This document shows positions 41,020 to 50,107 of a DNA stretch of 64,000 bases, in pieces. The stretch comes from CAYUYV01 sp050331455 (lineage in GTDB: Bacteria; Pseudomonadota; Alphaproteobacteria; JAJFIK01), in NCBI GenBank assembly GCA_050331455.1, contig JBHJGV010000058.1, positions 8,629-72,628 of the forward strand, in the 5' to 3' direction. Positions within the stretch are counted from its first letter, which is position 1; each line of letters begins with the position of its first letter. A model generated the notes under the pieces. That model saw only the letters and a program-made list of their open reading frames with translations. It was not told the DNA's origin and ran no database searches. The translations under genes and the position numbers were made by a program.

Positions 41020-42654
41020 TCAGCGGATGCGGGGCAGCTCGCTGAACTGGTGGAACGGCGGCGGGGACGACAGGGTCCATTCCAGCGTGTTGGCACCCTC
41101 GCCCCAGGGGTTCGCCTCGGCCTTCCGCTTCCGGATCGCCGCTTCAGCAATCCCGACCAGGAAGACCACCAGCCCGACCACCGTGATGTAGGATCCGTAG
41201 GATGAAATCTCGTTCCAGCCGGAATAGGCCTCCGGATAGTCCACATAGCGGCGCGGCATGCCGGCGAGGCCCAGGAAGTGGTGGGGGAAGAACAGGATGT
41301 TCACGCCCACAAAAGTGATCCAGAAATGCAGCTTGCCGAGGAATTCGTTGTACTGGATCCCGAACATCTTGCCGAACCAGTAGTACCAGCCTGCAAAGAT
41401 CGCAAAGACGGCACCCATGGACAGGACATAGTGAAAGTGCGCCACGACATAATATGTGTCGTGCAAAGACTTATCGACCCCACCATTGGCGAGCACCACA
41501 CCGGTCACACCGCCGACCGTGAACAGGAAGATGAACCCGACCGCCCAAAGCATTGGCGTTTTGAAATCAATGGACCCGCCCCACATGGTGGCGATCCACG
41601 AGAACACCTTGATGCCCGTCGGCACGGCGATGACCAGCGTCGCCATGGTGAAATAGGCCTGCATATTGACGTTGATGCCGGTCGTATACATATGGTGCGC
41701 CCACACGATGAAGCCGACAAAACCAATCGCGACCATGGCATAGGCCATGCCCAGATAGCCGAAAATCGGCTTACGGGAGAAGGTCGAAACGATGTGGCTG
41801 ATCATGCCGAAACCCGGAAGGATGAGGATATACACCTCCGGATGGCCGAAGAACCAGAACAGGTGCTGGTACAGCAGCGGATCCCCGCCACCGGCCGGAT
41901 CGAAGAAAGTGGTGCCGAAATTCCGGTCCGTCAGCAGCATGGTGATGGCGCCGGCAAGGACGGGCAGCGACAGCAGCAGCAGAAAGCCGGTGATCAGCAA
42001 GGACCACGCAAACAGCGGCATCTTGTGGAGCGTCATGCCCGGAGCGCGCATGTTGAAGATCGTCGTGATGAAGTTGATCGCACCGAGGATCGACGACACG
42101 CCGGCAATGTGCAGGGACAGGATCAACAGATCCATGGCCGGTCCCGGCTGGCCCGAGGTGGACAAGGGCGCGTAGAGCACCCAGCCGCCGCCGACACCCA
42201 CATCACCCGGCGGTCCGGGGACAAACATGGACAGCACCAGGAGCAAGAATGAGAACGGCAGCAGCCAAAATGAAATATTGTTCAGCCGGGGGACCGCCAT
42301 GTCCGGCGCACCGATCATGATCGGCATGAAGTAATTGCCGAAGCCGCCGATCATCGCGGGCATCACCATGAAGAAGATCATGATCAGCCCGTGCATGGTG
42401 ATCAGCACGTTATAGAAGTGATAGGCGGAGTTCAGATTGCCGTCTTCGACAAACATGGTGAGGAACGTCACGCCCGGATCTTGGAGTTCGATCCGCATCA
42501 GGACCGACATGGCGGTGCCGATAATCCCGGCCGTGATGGCAAAGCCGAGATAGAGCAGCCCGATGTCTTTGTGGTTGGTTGAGAAGAGCCAGCGCCGAAG
42601 CCCTGTGGGGTGATCGTCGTGGGCATCATGGGTAGCAGCGGCTGAAGTCGCCAT
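41020..42654 (-). CDS. ctaD: Cytochrome c oxidase subunit I, A-type
   Basis: 544 residues from an ATG six bases after AGGTGAGG. Twelve membrane helices carrying heme a, heme a3 and CuB. Seen: NHKDIGLLYLGFAITAG, HGLIMIFFMVMPAMIGGFGN, FWFFGHPEVYILILPGFGMI with the D-channel Glu and cross-linked His-Tyr, VWAHHMYTTG, and HFHYVLSMGAVFAIFAG with the heme a and a3 ligand His. The pattern is A1-type (both D and K channels). It lies 106 bases upstream of ctaB on the minus strand. Confidence 0.98.
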   Translation of the reverse strand: MATSAAATHDAHDDHPTGLRRWLFSTNHKDIGLLYLGFAITAGIIGTAMSVLMRIELQDPGVTFLTMFVEDGNLNSAYHFYNVLITMHGLIMIFFMVMPAMIGGFGNYFMPIMIGAPDMAVPRLNNISFWLLPFSFLLLVLSMFVPGPPGDVGVGGGWVLYAPLSTSGQPGPAMDLLILSLHIAGVSSILGAINFITTIFNMRAPGMTLHKMPLFAWSLLITGFLLLLSLPVLAGAITMLLTDRNFGTTFFDPAGGGDPLLYQHLFWFFGHPEVYILILPGFGMISHIVSTFSRKPIFGYLGMAYAMVAIGFVGFIVWAHHMYTTGINVNMQAYFTMATLVIAVPTGIKVFSWIATMWGGSIDFKTPMLWAVGFIFLFTVGGVTGVVLANGGVDKSLHDTYYVVAHFHYVLSMGAVFAIFAGWYYWFGKMFGIQYNEFLGKLHFWITFVGVNILFFPHHFLGLAGMPRRYVDYPEAYSGWNEISSYGSYITVVGLVVFLVGIAEAAIRKRKAEANPWGEGANTLEWTLSSPPPFHQFSELPRIR

Positions 42655-42732
42655 TGTCATCCTCACCTGGTTTTCACCACGGCGCGGCTGACCGCCGCGC
42701 CCATATCGGTTTCACGCTCTAAGTCGGCACCC

Positions 42733-43629
42733 TCAACGGGCCGCCGCCAATACGGTGTCGCCATCCACAGGCATGTCGCCTGCAGCAAGCGCCTTTTGCT
42801 CCCGCACCCATTTATCGAATTCGGCCTCGTTCACGGCGCGGATCGCAATGGGCATGAAGGCATGCCGCGGACCGCAAATCTCCGAACACTGACCGTAATA
42901 CATGCCCGGCTCGTCAACACGGAACCAGGTCTCGTTCAAACGCCCGGGAACGGCATCCATCTTGATCCCGAATGACGGCATGGCGAAGTTATGCAGGACA
43001 TCCGCCGCCGTGACGATCAACCGGACGGTCTTGCCGACGGGCACGACCACATCGTAGTCGACGGACAGGCGATAGACGTTCGGATCGCCGAAATAGTCCG
43101 TGGACGTCGTCGCTTCATCTTCCGGGATCATGTTTGAAAAGAACTCGTCCAGCTCCTGGTCGGGGTAGGTATAGCCCCAATACCACTGATAACCCGTGGC
43201 TTTGATGGTCATATCCACGTCAGGCATCTGATCCTGAAAATACATCAGCCGCCAGGACGGCAGGGCGATGGTCGCAAGGATCAGCACCGGGACCAAAGTC
43301 CAGACGATTTCGACGGTGGTGTTATGGGAGAAGGAGGACGCCTGTGCATTGGCGCGCCGGTTGTAGCGGACCACGACCCAGACCAAGAGGCCCAGCACGA
43401 ACAGACTGATCGCCGTGATCACCCACAACAGATAGTTATGCAGGCCGTTGACCTGCTCCATGATCGGGGTGGCCGCCTTCTGAAAGCCCAGCTGCCAGGG
43501 CTCCGGCTGGCCCGCCATTGCCGCGGTCGTGCCAAGACCGAGCAGGATTGCGGCTGTCAAACCGGCAATCATTGGTTCCTTAAAGATCCGTGTCATCGAA
43601 ACAATCCCGTGCGTAAGCCCAATGGCCAT
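42733..43629 (-). CDS. ctaC: Cytochrome c oxidase subunit II
   Basis: 298 residues from an ATG with AGGA upstream; a second ATG 11 codons later (MTRIFKEPMIAG) is an equally good signal-peptide start. Signal peptide to about residue 39, two membrane helices (LLWVITAISLFVLGLLVWVV and EIVWTLVPVLILATIALPSW), then a cupredoxin domain with the CuA ligands: His in ADVLHNFAMPSFGIKMDAVP and CSEICGPRHAFMP (C-x3-C-x3-H-x2-M). GYQWYWGYTYPD is the cytochrome c docking aromatic region. First gene of the oxidase cluster. Confidence 0.97.
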   Translation of the reverse strand: MAIGLTHGIVSMTRIFKEPMIAGLTAAILLGLGTTAAMAGQPEPWQLGFQKAATPIMEQVNGLHNYLLWVITAISLFVLGLLVWVVVRYNRRANAQASSFSHNTTVEIVWTLVPVLILATIALPSWRLMYFQDQMPDVDMTIKATGYQWYWGYTYPDQELDEFFSNMIPEDEATTSTDYFGDPNVYRLSVDYDVVVPVGKTVRLIVTAADVLHNFAMPSFGIKMDAVPGRLNETWFRVDEPGMYYGQCSEICGPRHAFMPIAIRAVNEAEFDKWVREQKALAAGDMPVDGDTVLAAAR

Positions 43630-44106
43630 CCGACAATCCTGACTGTCGTTTGATTATGGATGTGTATCGTCAAGCGGGCCGGTTCTAGCCCATGTTACGC
43701 CGCGCCGCACAATCCCGCGGCACGGATCACTGTTCGCAAAGAGCGCGGGGACAACGAACGCCGACCCGTCTCCGCCTGATTCACCCTTCGATCGAAATAA
43801 GCCCGGAAAACGTGTATCCATTCTTGGCATCTCGACCCTGTCCCATGGGTCTGCAAGCTAGAACACCCGATGCTTCGGGTCCAGAGTCAGCATCGCCGCA
43901 TTTTTCGTCGACAAGCACGGATTTTCCGGGGCTTTTTCCCATCGAAAGCGGCCCGGCACACGGCGCCCGTGCCGCACTGCAAAACCCTCGAAACCGGTGC
44001 GGGCTAAACCAATCTATGGGGATCTGACAGAATTGTTGCACTGATCCGCACATCGGAGAACGATGCGCGGGCCGATCCGCGATCCCGTTACGCCAGCGAG
44101 GCCCCC
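43630..44106. other. Divergent region between the oxidase cluster and tldD
   Basis: 477 bases. Promoters for the oxidase cluster (minus) and tldD (plus) are expected. A TTGACG hexamer on the minus strand near 43670 has no good -10 partner. A 10-bp palindrome TTCGATCGAA lies at 43787-43796. No FNR-like box or tRNA was found. Confidence 0.4.
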
Positions 44107-45534
44107 ATGACGACCATGACCGAAGACCTCTTTTTCACCCAGACCGGGCTCGATCGGGGGCGCGTTCAGACCGTCATCGACGACGTCCTGGCCGGCGGCG
44201 ACGATGGCGAACTGTTTCTCGAATATGTCCAGTCGGAAACGCTGGTCTTCGACGACGGACGGCTGCGCACGGCCCGGTTCGACATCGACCAGGGCTTTGG
44301 CCTGCGCGCCGTCGCGGGCGAGGCCACCGGCTATGCCCACGGCGCCGAATTGAGCGAGGCCGCCATCGAGCGGGCGGCGCGATCCGTGGCCGCCGTGAAG
44401 ACCGGACATACGGGCAGCTTGGCGGCCGGCCCCTCCAGCACGAACCAGGCCCTTTATCCCAGCGTCAACCCCCTCGAAGAACTGGCCTTCGAGGACAAGA
44501 TCGCCGTGCTGAAAGACATGGACGCCTATTTGCGGGCCAAAGACTCACGGGTGCGCCAGGTGACCTGTTCCATCAGCGGCGAATGGCAGGCCGTGGAGAT
44601 CCTGCGCGCCGGCGGCGAGGTGATCCGGGACATTCGCCCCCTCGTGCGTGTCGATGTCTCGGTCGTGGCCGGTGACGGCGACCGTCAGGAGACCGGCCAT
44701 TCGGGCGCCGGCGGCCGGCGCGGCTATGCGCTTTATCTGTCCCCGGACCATTGGCGGTCCCAGGCCGACGACGCGTTGCGCCAGGCCCTGGTCAATCTGG
44801 AGTCCGTGCCGGCGCCGGCGGGTGAATTCGATGTGGTGCTGGGGCCGGGCTGGCCCGGCGTCCTTCTCCATGAGGCGGTCGGCCATGGCCTCGAAGGCGA
44901 TTTCAACCGCAAAAAGACGAGCGCGTTCGCCGGCCTGATGGGCGAGCGAGTGGCCTCGCCCGGGGTCACGGTTGTGGACGACGGGACCCTGGACGGGCGC
45001 CGCGGATCCCTGTCGGTTGATGACGAGGGCACGCCGACGGGCCACACGGTGCTTATCGAGGACGGCATCCTGAAGGGTTTCATGCAGGACCGGATGAATG
45101 CCCGGCTGATGGGCGTCGCGCCCACGGGCAACGGCCGCCGCGAATCCCACGCTCATATGCCTCTGCCGCGCATGACCAATACGTTCATGCTGGCCGGCGA
45201 TACGCCCCAGGACGAGATCATCGCCTCGGTCAAGGACGGCATTTACGCCGTGTCCTTCGGCGGCGGCCAGGTGGACATCACCAGCGGCAAATTCGTCTTT
45301 GCCTGTACGGAGGCCTATCGAATCACCGACGGCAAAGTCGGCGCGCCTCTGAAAGGCGCCACATTGATCGGCAACGGTCCCGATGCCCTGACCCGGGTCC
45401 GCATGATCGGCGACCGGATGGAACTGGACCAGGGCGTCGGTGTCTGCGGCAAACAGGGCCAGGGCGTGCCCGTGGGCGTGGGACAGCCGGCCATGCTGAT
45501 CGGGGGGCTGACGGTGGGCGGGACCGCGACCTGA
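44107..45534 (+). CDS. tldD: TldD metalloprotease
   Basis: 475 residues. With TldE it degrades unstructured peptides (for example in microcin maturation and CcdA antitoxin turnover) in the cytoplasm. LLHEAVGHGLEGDFNRKK holds the HEXXXH zinc motif, and GIYAVSFGGGQVDITSGKFV with the downstream Cys region (FACTEAYRITDGK) completes the family pattern. LTVGGTAT ends it. Its partner tldE is not in the window, as is common. The gene precedes the lipid A genes by 77 bases. Confidence 0.96.
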   Translation: MTTMTEDLFFTQTGLDRGRVQTVIDDVLAGGDDGELFLEYVQSETLVFDDGRLRTARFDIDQGFGLRAVAGEATGYAHGAELSEAAIERAARSVAAVKTGHTGSLAAGPSSTNQALYPSVNPLEELAFEDKIAVLKDMDAYLRAKDSRVRQVTCSISGEWQAVEILRAGGEVIRDIRPLVRVDVSVVAGDGDRQETGHSGAGGRRGYALYLSPDHWRSQADDALRQALVNLESVPAPAGEFDVVLGPGWPGVLLHEAVGHGLEGDFNRKKTSAFAGLMGERVASPGVTVVDDGTLDGRRGSLSVDDEGTPTGHTVLIEDGILKGFMQDRMNARLMGVAPTGNGRRESHAHMPLPRMTNTFMLAGDTPQDEIIASVKDGIYAVSFGGGQVDITSGKFVFACTEAYRITDGKVGAPLKGATLIGNGPDALTRVRMIGDRMELDQGVGVCGKQGQGVPVGVGQPAMLIGGLTVGGTAT

Positions 45535-45611
45535 ACGGGACCGCGATCTGAAAGGGGCCGTGACCTGGCGGGGCCCCATAGCGTAACCGCGGGATCAGGG
45601 CGGGACGGGAC

Positions 45612-46976
45612 GTGCAGACCAGACTTCTCAAGACCTCCGACGATCCTGCGGCCGCACCGCCCGTCCACACGGGTCCCGCGCCGCGTCTGAAAGGGGCCTT
45701 GCGGCTCTATCCGGCCTTGAGCCACCTGCTCCTGCCGGCGGTGGGCTGGCATTTGCGCCGCCGGGCGGCCAAGGGCAAGGAACACGGCGGGCGTCTGGGC
45801 GAGCGGCGCGGCCTCGCCGCGGCACCCCGGCCTGACGGACCCCTCATCTGGGTGCACGCCGCCAGCATTGGCGAGGCCCTCTCCGTCCTTGCCCTGATCG
45901 AACGGCTGCTCGCTGAGGCGGCGGGGATGCATGTGCTCGTGACCACCGGCACGGTGACCTCGGCCGATATACTGGCCGAGCGGCTGCCATCCCGGGCGCG
46001 CCACCACTTCGTGCCCCTGGATCATCCCCGTTTCGTGGCCCGATTTCTCGATCACTGGCGGCCCGATCTGGCCCTGTGGGTCGAAAGTGAATTCTGGCCC
46101 AATCTGTTGCGCGGCACGGCGGCACGGCGCATTCCCACGGTCCTGGTGAATGCGCGCATTTCGGAGCGCTCTTTCCGCGGCTGGTCCCGCTTTCCCCGCA
46201 GCATCGAGGGGCTGTTGGGACACTTCACCCGCTGCCTTGCACCGGACGAGGCGACGGCCCAGCGTCTTACCGCCTTAGGCGCACGCCATGTCTCGGTGAC
46301 GGGTCACCTGAAACTGTGCGCCCCGCCCCTTCCCGCGGATCCGACCCGTCTGCGGGATCTGCGCGCGGCCGTCGACGGCCGGCCGGTCTGGCTTGCCGCA
46401 AGCATCCACGGGGAGGACGAGGCCATTCTCACGGCCCATCGCATCGCCGCCGCCTCCCATGCCGACGCCCTGACCATTGCCGTGCCCCGCCAGCCGGACC
46501 AGGGCCCGGCCCTCGTGGCCGGTGCCGAACGGCTTGGCATCCGGGCGGCCTTGCGCAGCCGGGACGGTCTGCCCACCGGCGATACGGGCCTCTATGTCGC
46601 GGACACGATCGGCGAGCTGGGCCTCTTCTACCGCCTGGCCCGGGCGGCTTTTCTGGGGCGTAGCCTCTCGCCGATGGGCGGGAGCAATCCCCTGGAGCCG
46701 GCGCGCCTCGATTGCCCGATCCTGCACGGGCCCCATACGGAGAATTTCGACGCGCTCTACCGGTCCCTGCAAGGTGCCGGGGCCTCCCACCCGGTGGCCG
46801 GCGGCGCGGAACTCGGCGAACGCATTGCGCTGCTGCTGTCCTCACCGGATCTTTGTCGCACCATGGCCGAGGCGGCCCGGAACCAGGCCCAGGCCGCCGA
46901 CGGCATTCTGGACCGGGTCATGGAGGCCCTGGCCCCTTCTCTCCCCGCCGTCGTCTCCGGGGCAAGGGCACCATGA
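45612..46976 (+). CDS. waaA: Kdo transferase
   Basis: 454 residues from a GTG; ribosome site is weak (GGGAC). Transfers 3-deoxy-manno-octulosonate to lipid IVA at the cytoplasmic face of the inner membrane. WVHAASIGEALSVLALIERL holds the catalytic Glu region of the N-terminal domain; WVESEFWPNLLR and PTVLVNARISERSFRGW are the other signatures, and AAFLGRSLSPMGGSNPLEPA binds CMP-Kdo. The stop overlaps the lpxK start by four bases (ATGA), so translation is coupled. The protein is mildly longer than E. coli WaaA (about 425). Confidence 0.95.
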   Translation: MQTRLLKTSDDPAAAPPVHTGPAPRLKGALRLYPALSHLLLPAVGWHLRRRAAKGKEHGGRLGERRGLAAAPRPDGPLIWVHAASIGEALSVLALIERLLAEAAGMHVLVTTGTVTSADILAERLPSRARHHFVPLDHPRFVARFLDHWRPDLALWVESEFWPNLLRGTAARRIPTVLVNARISERSFRGWSRFPRSIEGLLGHFTRCLAPDEATAQRLTALGARHVSVTGHLKLCAPPLPADPTRLRDLRAAVDGRPVWLAASIHGEDEAILTAHRIAAASHADALTIAVPRQPDQGPALVAGAERLGIRAALRSRDGLPTGDTGLYVADTIGELGLFYRLARAAFLGRSLSPMGGSNPLEPARLDCPILHGPHTENFDALYRSLQGAGASHPVAGGAELGERIALLLSSPDLCRTMAEAARNQAQAADGILDRVMEALAPSLPAVVSGARAP

Positions 46977-48004
46977 AGGCCCCGGATTTCTGGTACCCGG
47001 CACCGCCGGCGCGCACCGGGGTCGCGGCGACGCTGCTCACGCCCCTGGGCTGGCTGTATGACGGCGCCGGACGGTTCAAGGCCCGCGTCACAAAGGCCTT
47101 CGATCCGGGCGTGCCCGTCATCTGTGTCGGAAACCTGACCGTCGGCGGCACCGGCAAGACCCCGGTGGCCCTAACCCTTGCCCGTTTTTTACAAGCTGAA
47201 GGCGCCCGGCCCTGGTTCCTGACCCGCGGTCACGGCGGACGCGAAGCCGGCCCCCTCCAGGTGGATCCGGCCCGGCACACCGCGATTGATGTGGGCGACG
47301 AACCGCTGCTGCTCGCCCGCACGGCCCCGACCGCCGTGTCCCGGAACCGGGCGGAAGGCGCCGGTTTCGCCGCGGCTCGAGGCGCCGATGTGATCGTGAT
47401 GGATGACGGCTTCCAGAACCCGGGCGTGGCCAAGACCGTCAATCTCGTGGTTGTCGACGGCACCGCCCTGTTCGGCAATGGCCGGGTCGTGCCGGCCGGC
47501 CCGTTGCGCGAGGCGGTGGCCCACGGTCTTGCACGGGCCCATGGCGTGATCGTCATGGGGCCGGGCCGCCCGGACGAGGCTCTCGCCCCGTTCGCCGGAC
47601 CGGTGTTCCGGGGCCGGCTCGAAGCCGAAAGGGACGCCGTCACGGATCTGCAGGCCCATCGCCATGTGGCCTTTGCGGGCATCGGACGGCCGACCAAGTT
47701 TTTCGCCACCGCCCGGGCCCTGGGTCTGACGCTGGTCGCGGACATTCCCTTTGCGGACCATCACCCGTATACACCGGAGGATTTCGCCCGGCTACGGGCG
47801 GAAGCGGACCGGCTCGGGGCGGGGCTGCTGACCACGGAAAAGGATGCGGCCCGGCTGTCCCCCACCCAGCGCGCCGCCTTGCGCGTTTTGCCCGTGCGCG
47901 CCACATTTGACAACGAACCGGCGCTTCGGCGCCTGATTTCTGACCGGCTTGACGCCTATCGAACGCTTCAGGGGGACAGACCGGCGCGATCGGTCGGGTC
48001 TTGA
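46973..48004 (+). CDS. lpxK: Tetraacyldisaccharide 4'-kinase
   Basis: 343 residues. Phosphorylates the 4'-position of the lipid A precursor. The N-terminal membrane-associated segment starts MKAPDFWYPAPPARTG; the P-loop is VGNLTVGGTGKTPVALTLAR; the downstream catalytic region DVIVMDDGFQNPGVAKTVNL and FAGIGRPTKFFATARALGL are classical LpxK. ATGA overlap with waaA upstream; its stop is 14 bases before the ATG of the acyltransferase gene. The three genes form a lipid A/Kdo operon. Confidence 0.95.
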   Translation: MKAPDFWYPAPPARTGVAATLLTPLGWLYDGAGRFKARVTKAFDPGVPVICVGNLTVGGTGKTPVALTLARFLQAEGARPWFLTRGHGGREAGPLQVDPARHTAIDVGDEPLLLARTAPTAVSRNRAEGAGFAAARGADVIVMDDGFQNPGVAKTVNLVVVDGTALFGNGRVVPAGPLREAVAHGLARAHGVIVMGPGRPDEALAPFAGPVFRGRLEAERDAVTDLQAHRHVAFAGIGRPTKFFATARALGLTLVADIPFADHHPYTPEDFARLRAEADRLGAGLLTTEKDAARLSPTQRAALRVLPVRATFDNEPALRRLISDRLDAYRTLQGDRPARSVGS

Positions 48005-48018
48005 GGGTTCCAACAACA

Positions 48019-49011
48019 ATGACCGTTGAGTTTCCACCCAATACCACGGCCCGGACGGCGCGGAGCGAGGCCCGAACCGTGATCGATCCGCAGCCCCGGA
48101 GCGGGCTCGTCCGCACCGTTACGCGCGCGATCGGCCATGGCATCGACTACGCGCTGGTGCGCCTGACCATGGCCGCTTTCGGGATGATGAGCCCGGAAGC
48201 CGCAGGCGCCCGCTCCGCCCGCCTGATGGGGGCAATCGGGCCGCGCCTGTCCGTGCACAGAAAGGCTTTGAGGAACCTCGCCCGCGCCTTCCCCGACCGG
48301 AGCGAGGCCGAGCGCCAGCGGATCATGGCCGGGGTCTGGGACAGTGTCGGGCGCACCTATGGGGAATATGCCCATCTCGGCCGGTTCGACTTTTTCGGCC
48401 CCAATCCCCGTGTCGAGATCATCGGCATGGACACGGTGGAGCGGCTCATCGCCTTGAACAAGGGTGGGCTGTTCCTGTCCGGCCATTTTGCAAACTGGGA
48501 GTTGATGCCGCGGGCCATGGTGGCCGCGGGCCTGCCCTGCGCCACGATTGTCCGGCCCGTGAACAACGCGCTCGTTCAGGACTATCTCGACGGCATCCGC
48601 CGGGCCCATGTCTGCCCGGACATGATCTACAAGCGCTCGGCCATGCCCCGGCTGGTCCGGGCCCTGAGGGCCGGCAAATTCGTCGCCATGCTGGTGGACC
48701 AGCGCATGGATGAGGGCATATCGGTGCCGTTTTTCGGCCAGCAAGCCCTGACCAACCATGCTCCGGCCCTGCTCGCCCTGAAACTGGGTTGCCCCCTCAT
48801 TCCCGCCTGGATCGAGCGGACCGGTCCCGCCCGATATGCTCTCCACGTCTTCGAACCGCTGGAAATCGTTCCGAGCGGGGACGTCCAGGCCGATGTACTG
48901 GACATCACCACGCGGATGAACGCGTTCCTCGAAGACCGCATTCGCGCCCGCCCCGAACAGTGGATGTGGCTGCACAATCGTTGGGCCGGGCGGAAGAAAG
49001 TGAGCCGGTAG
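48019..49011 (+). CDS. lpxL: Lipid A biosynthesis acyltransferase, LpxL/HtrB family
   Basis: 330 residues from an ATG (GAGGG 11 bases upstream; a TTG at 48001 that overlaps the lpxK stop is an alternative). One N-terminal membrane helix, then the HX4E catalytic motif in LFLSGHFANWELMPR, VDQRMDEGISVPFFGQQA and NHAPALLALKLGCPLIPAW, ending with the Trp-rich EQWMWLHNRW. Adds secondary acyl chains from acyl-ACP to Kdo2-lipid A. Whether it is LpxL- or LpxM-like cannot be told by reading. Last gene of the operon; it is convergent with the htpX-like gene. Confidence 0.9.
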   Translation: MTVEFPPNTTARTARSEARTVIDPQPRSGLVRTVTRAIGHGIDYALVRLTMAAFGMMSPEAAGARSARLMGAIGPRLSVHRKALRNLARAFPDRSEAERQRIMAGVWDSVGRTYGEYAHLGRFDFFGPNPRVEIIGMDTVERLIALNKGGLFLSGHFANWELMPRAMVAAGLPCATIVRPVNNALVQDYLDGIRRAHVCPDMIYKRSAMPRLVRALRAGKFVAMLVDQRMDEGISVPFFGQQALTNHAPALLALKLGCPLIPAWIERTGPARYALHVFEPLEIVPSGDVQADVLDITTRMNAFLEDRIRARPEQWMWLHNRWAGRKKVSR

Positions 49012-49056
49012 GGGTCCGGTCGCGGGGCGGATGCGCGCGGCAGGCTTGGAAACCTC

Positions 49057-49090
49057 AAAAAAACCGGCGTCGTCAATACCACACGCCGGT
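49057..49090 (-). terminator. Rho-independent terminator overlapping the end of the htpX-like gene
   Basis: Read on the minus strand: 8-bp stem ACCGGCGT/ACGCCGGT with a 12-base loop (49063-49090) followed by seven T. The upstream arm lies inside the last codons of the protease gene and the stop codon is in the loop. Confidence 0.78.
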
Positions 49091-50029
49091 CCAGTGCCAA
49101 CGGGGGGCGACGCGGACGATCCGGTAGCCGGGCGGGACGGGCGTGCCCATCGTCGCCGTGTCCAGACCAATCGGGATCGATGGGGCCGTGCGCTGGGGCA
49201 GGAGATCCATGAGGCGCCGGACCCGTTCCTGGGTGGGCGGATGGGTGCGCAGCAGGGAGGGATCGGGCACCCGGCGTCCCGGCATGAAGAGTCGCTCCCA
49301 CATGCCGCCCTGGTAGTGCTCCAACTTGGTCAGGGCCGAGGCGAGCCCGCGCGGATTGCCCGTCAGTTCGGCCGCCTTAAGATCCGCATCATATTCGCGG
49401 GATCGGGACAGGCCGAGCTGCAACAGCGTCATGACCGTGGGTGCGAAAACGAGCACGAAGGCAAAGGACCAGGAGCCCGGCGCCATGCCGAGCAGGATCA
49501 GCGGCAGATTGATGAAAATGATGACGAGCCCGACAAAGGACAGCAGATTGGTCATCCGGCTGAGGGAATCCGCCAAGGTCATCGTCCACAGATCATTGTG
49601 GGCGATATGGGCGACCTCATGGGCCATGACGCCCGCGAACTCGTCATAGGTCAGTGTCCGCAGCATTCCGTCCGTCACGGCGATGGCCGCATTGCCCGGC
49701 CGGCCCACCGTGAAGGCGTTCAGCATAGGGCTGGGCACGTGGTAGAGCGCCGGGATGGCCGGCAGCGCCGCCCGGGCCGCGAGCTGACGCACCAGGGCAT
49801 GGCCCTGGGGAAAGGAGTGCTCCGGAATGGTCCGGGCCCGGTAAAGGGCGAGGGTCACCTCGGGCGGCAGGCTCGGAGAGAGGATCACGACGAGGCTGAA
49901 ACCCACGGCTGCCCAGAAGACCCCCGCCGCGCCGAACACGATGAAGGCGGACAGCATGGCGAGGCCCACCATGCCGATAATGAGCACCACGGATTGCCCG
50001 ATATTGCGCCACCGGCTGGGCTGAACCAT
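49073..50029 (-). CDS. M48-family protease, HtpX-like
   Basis: 318 residues. VMAHEVAHIAHNDLWTMTLA contains the HEXXH zinc motif and LGLSRSREYDADLKAAELTG the third ligand Glu; PMLNAFTVGRPGNAAIAVTD is the HtpX substrate region. Two or three membrane helices lie in the N-terminal half and one pair near the middle. Members degrade misfolded membrane proteins and are often heat-inducible. The ATG at 50029 is preceded by GGGAAAA; a TTG six codons upstream lacks a ribosome site. The C-terminal RLMDLLPQRT region and the variable tail suggest a branch distinct from E. coli HtpX. Confidence 0.88.
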   Translation of the reverse strand: MVQPSRWRNIGQSVVLIIGMVGLAMLSAFIVFGAAGVFWAAVGFSLVVILSPSLPPEVTLALYRARTIPEHSFPQGHALVRQLAARAALPAIPALYHVPSPMLNAFTVGRPGNAAIAVTDGMLRTLTYDEFAGVMAHEVAHIAHNDLWTMTLADSLSRMTNLLSFVGLVIIFINLPLILLGMAPGSWSFAFVLVFAPTVMTLLQLGLSRSREYDADLKAAELTGNPRGLASALTKLEHYQGGMWERLFMPGRRVPDPSLLRTHPPTQERVRRLMDLLPQRTAPSIPIGLDTATMGTPVPPGYRIVRVAPRWHWTGVWY

Positions 50030-50107
50030 TATACTTTTCCCGCTCAAGAGAAACGGACAGGCTGATGGGGCGCCGGGAGCGATTCCCCCCGGCGCACGCC
50101 CCTGTGA

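Noticed and set aside
43640..43680. TTGACG as the -35 of the oxidase cluster promoter
   Set aside because: No acceptable -10 at 15-19 bases.
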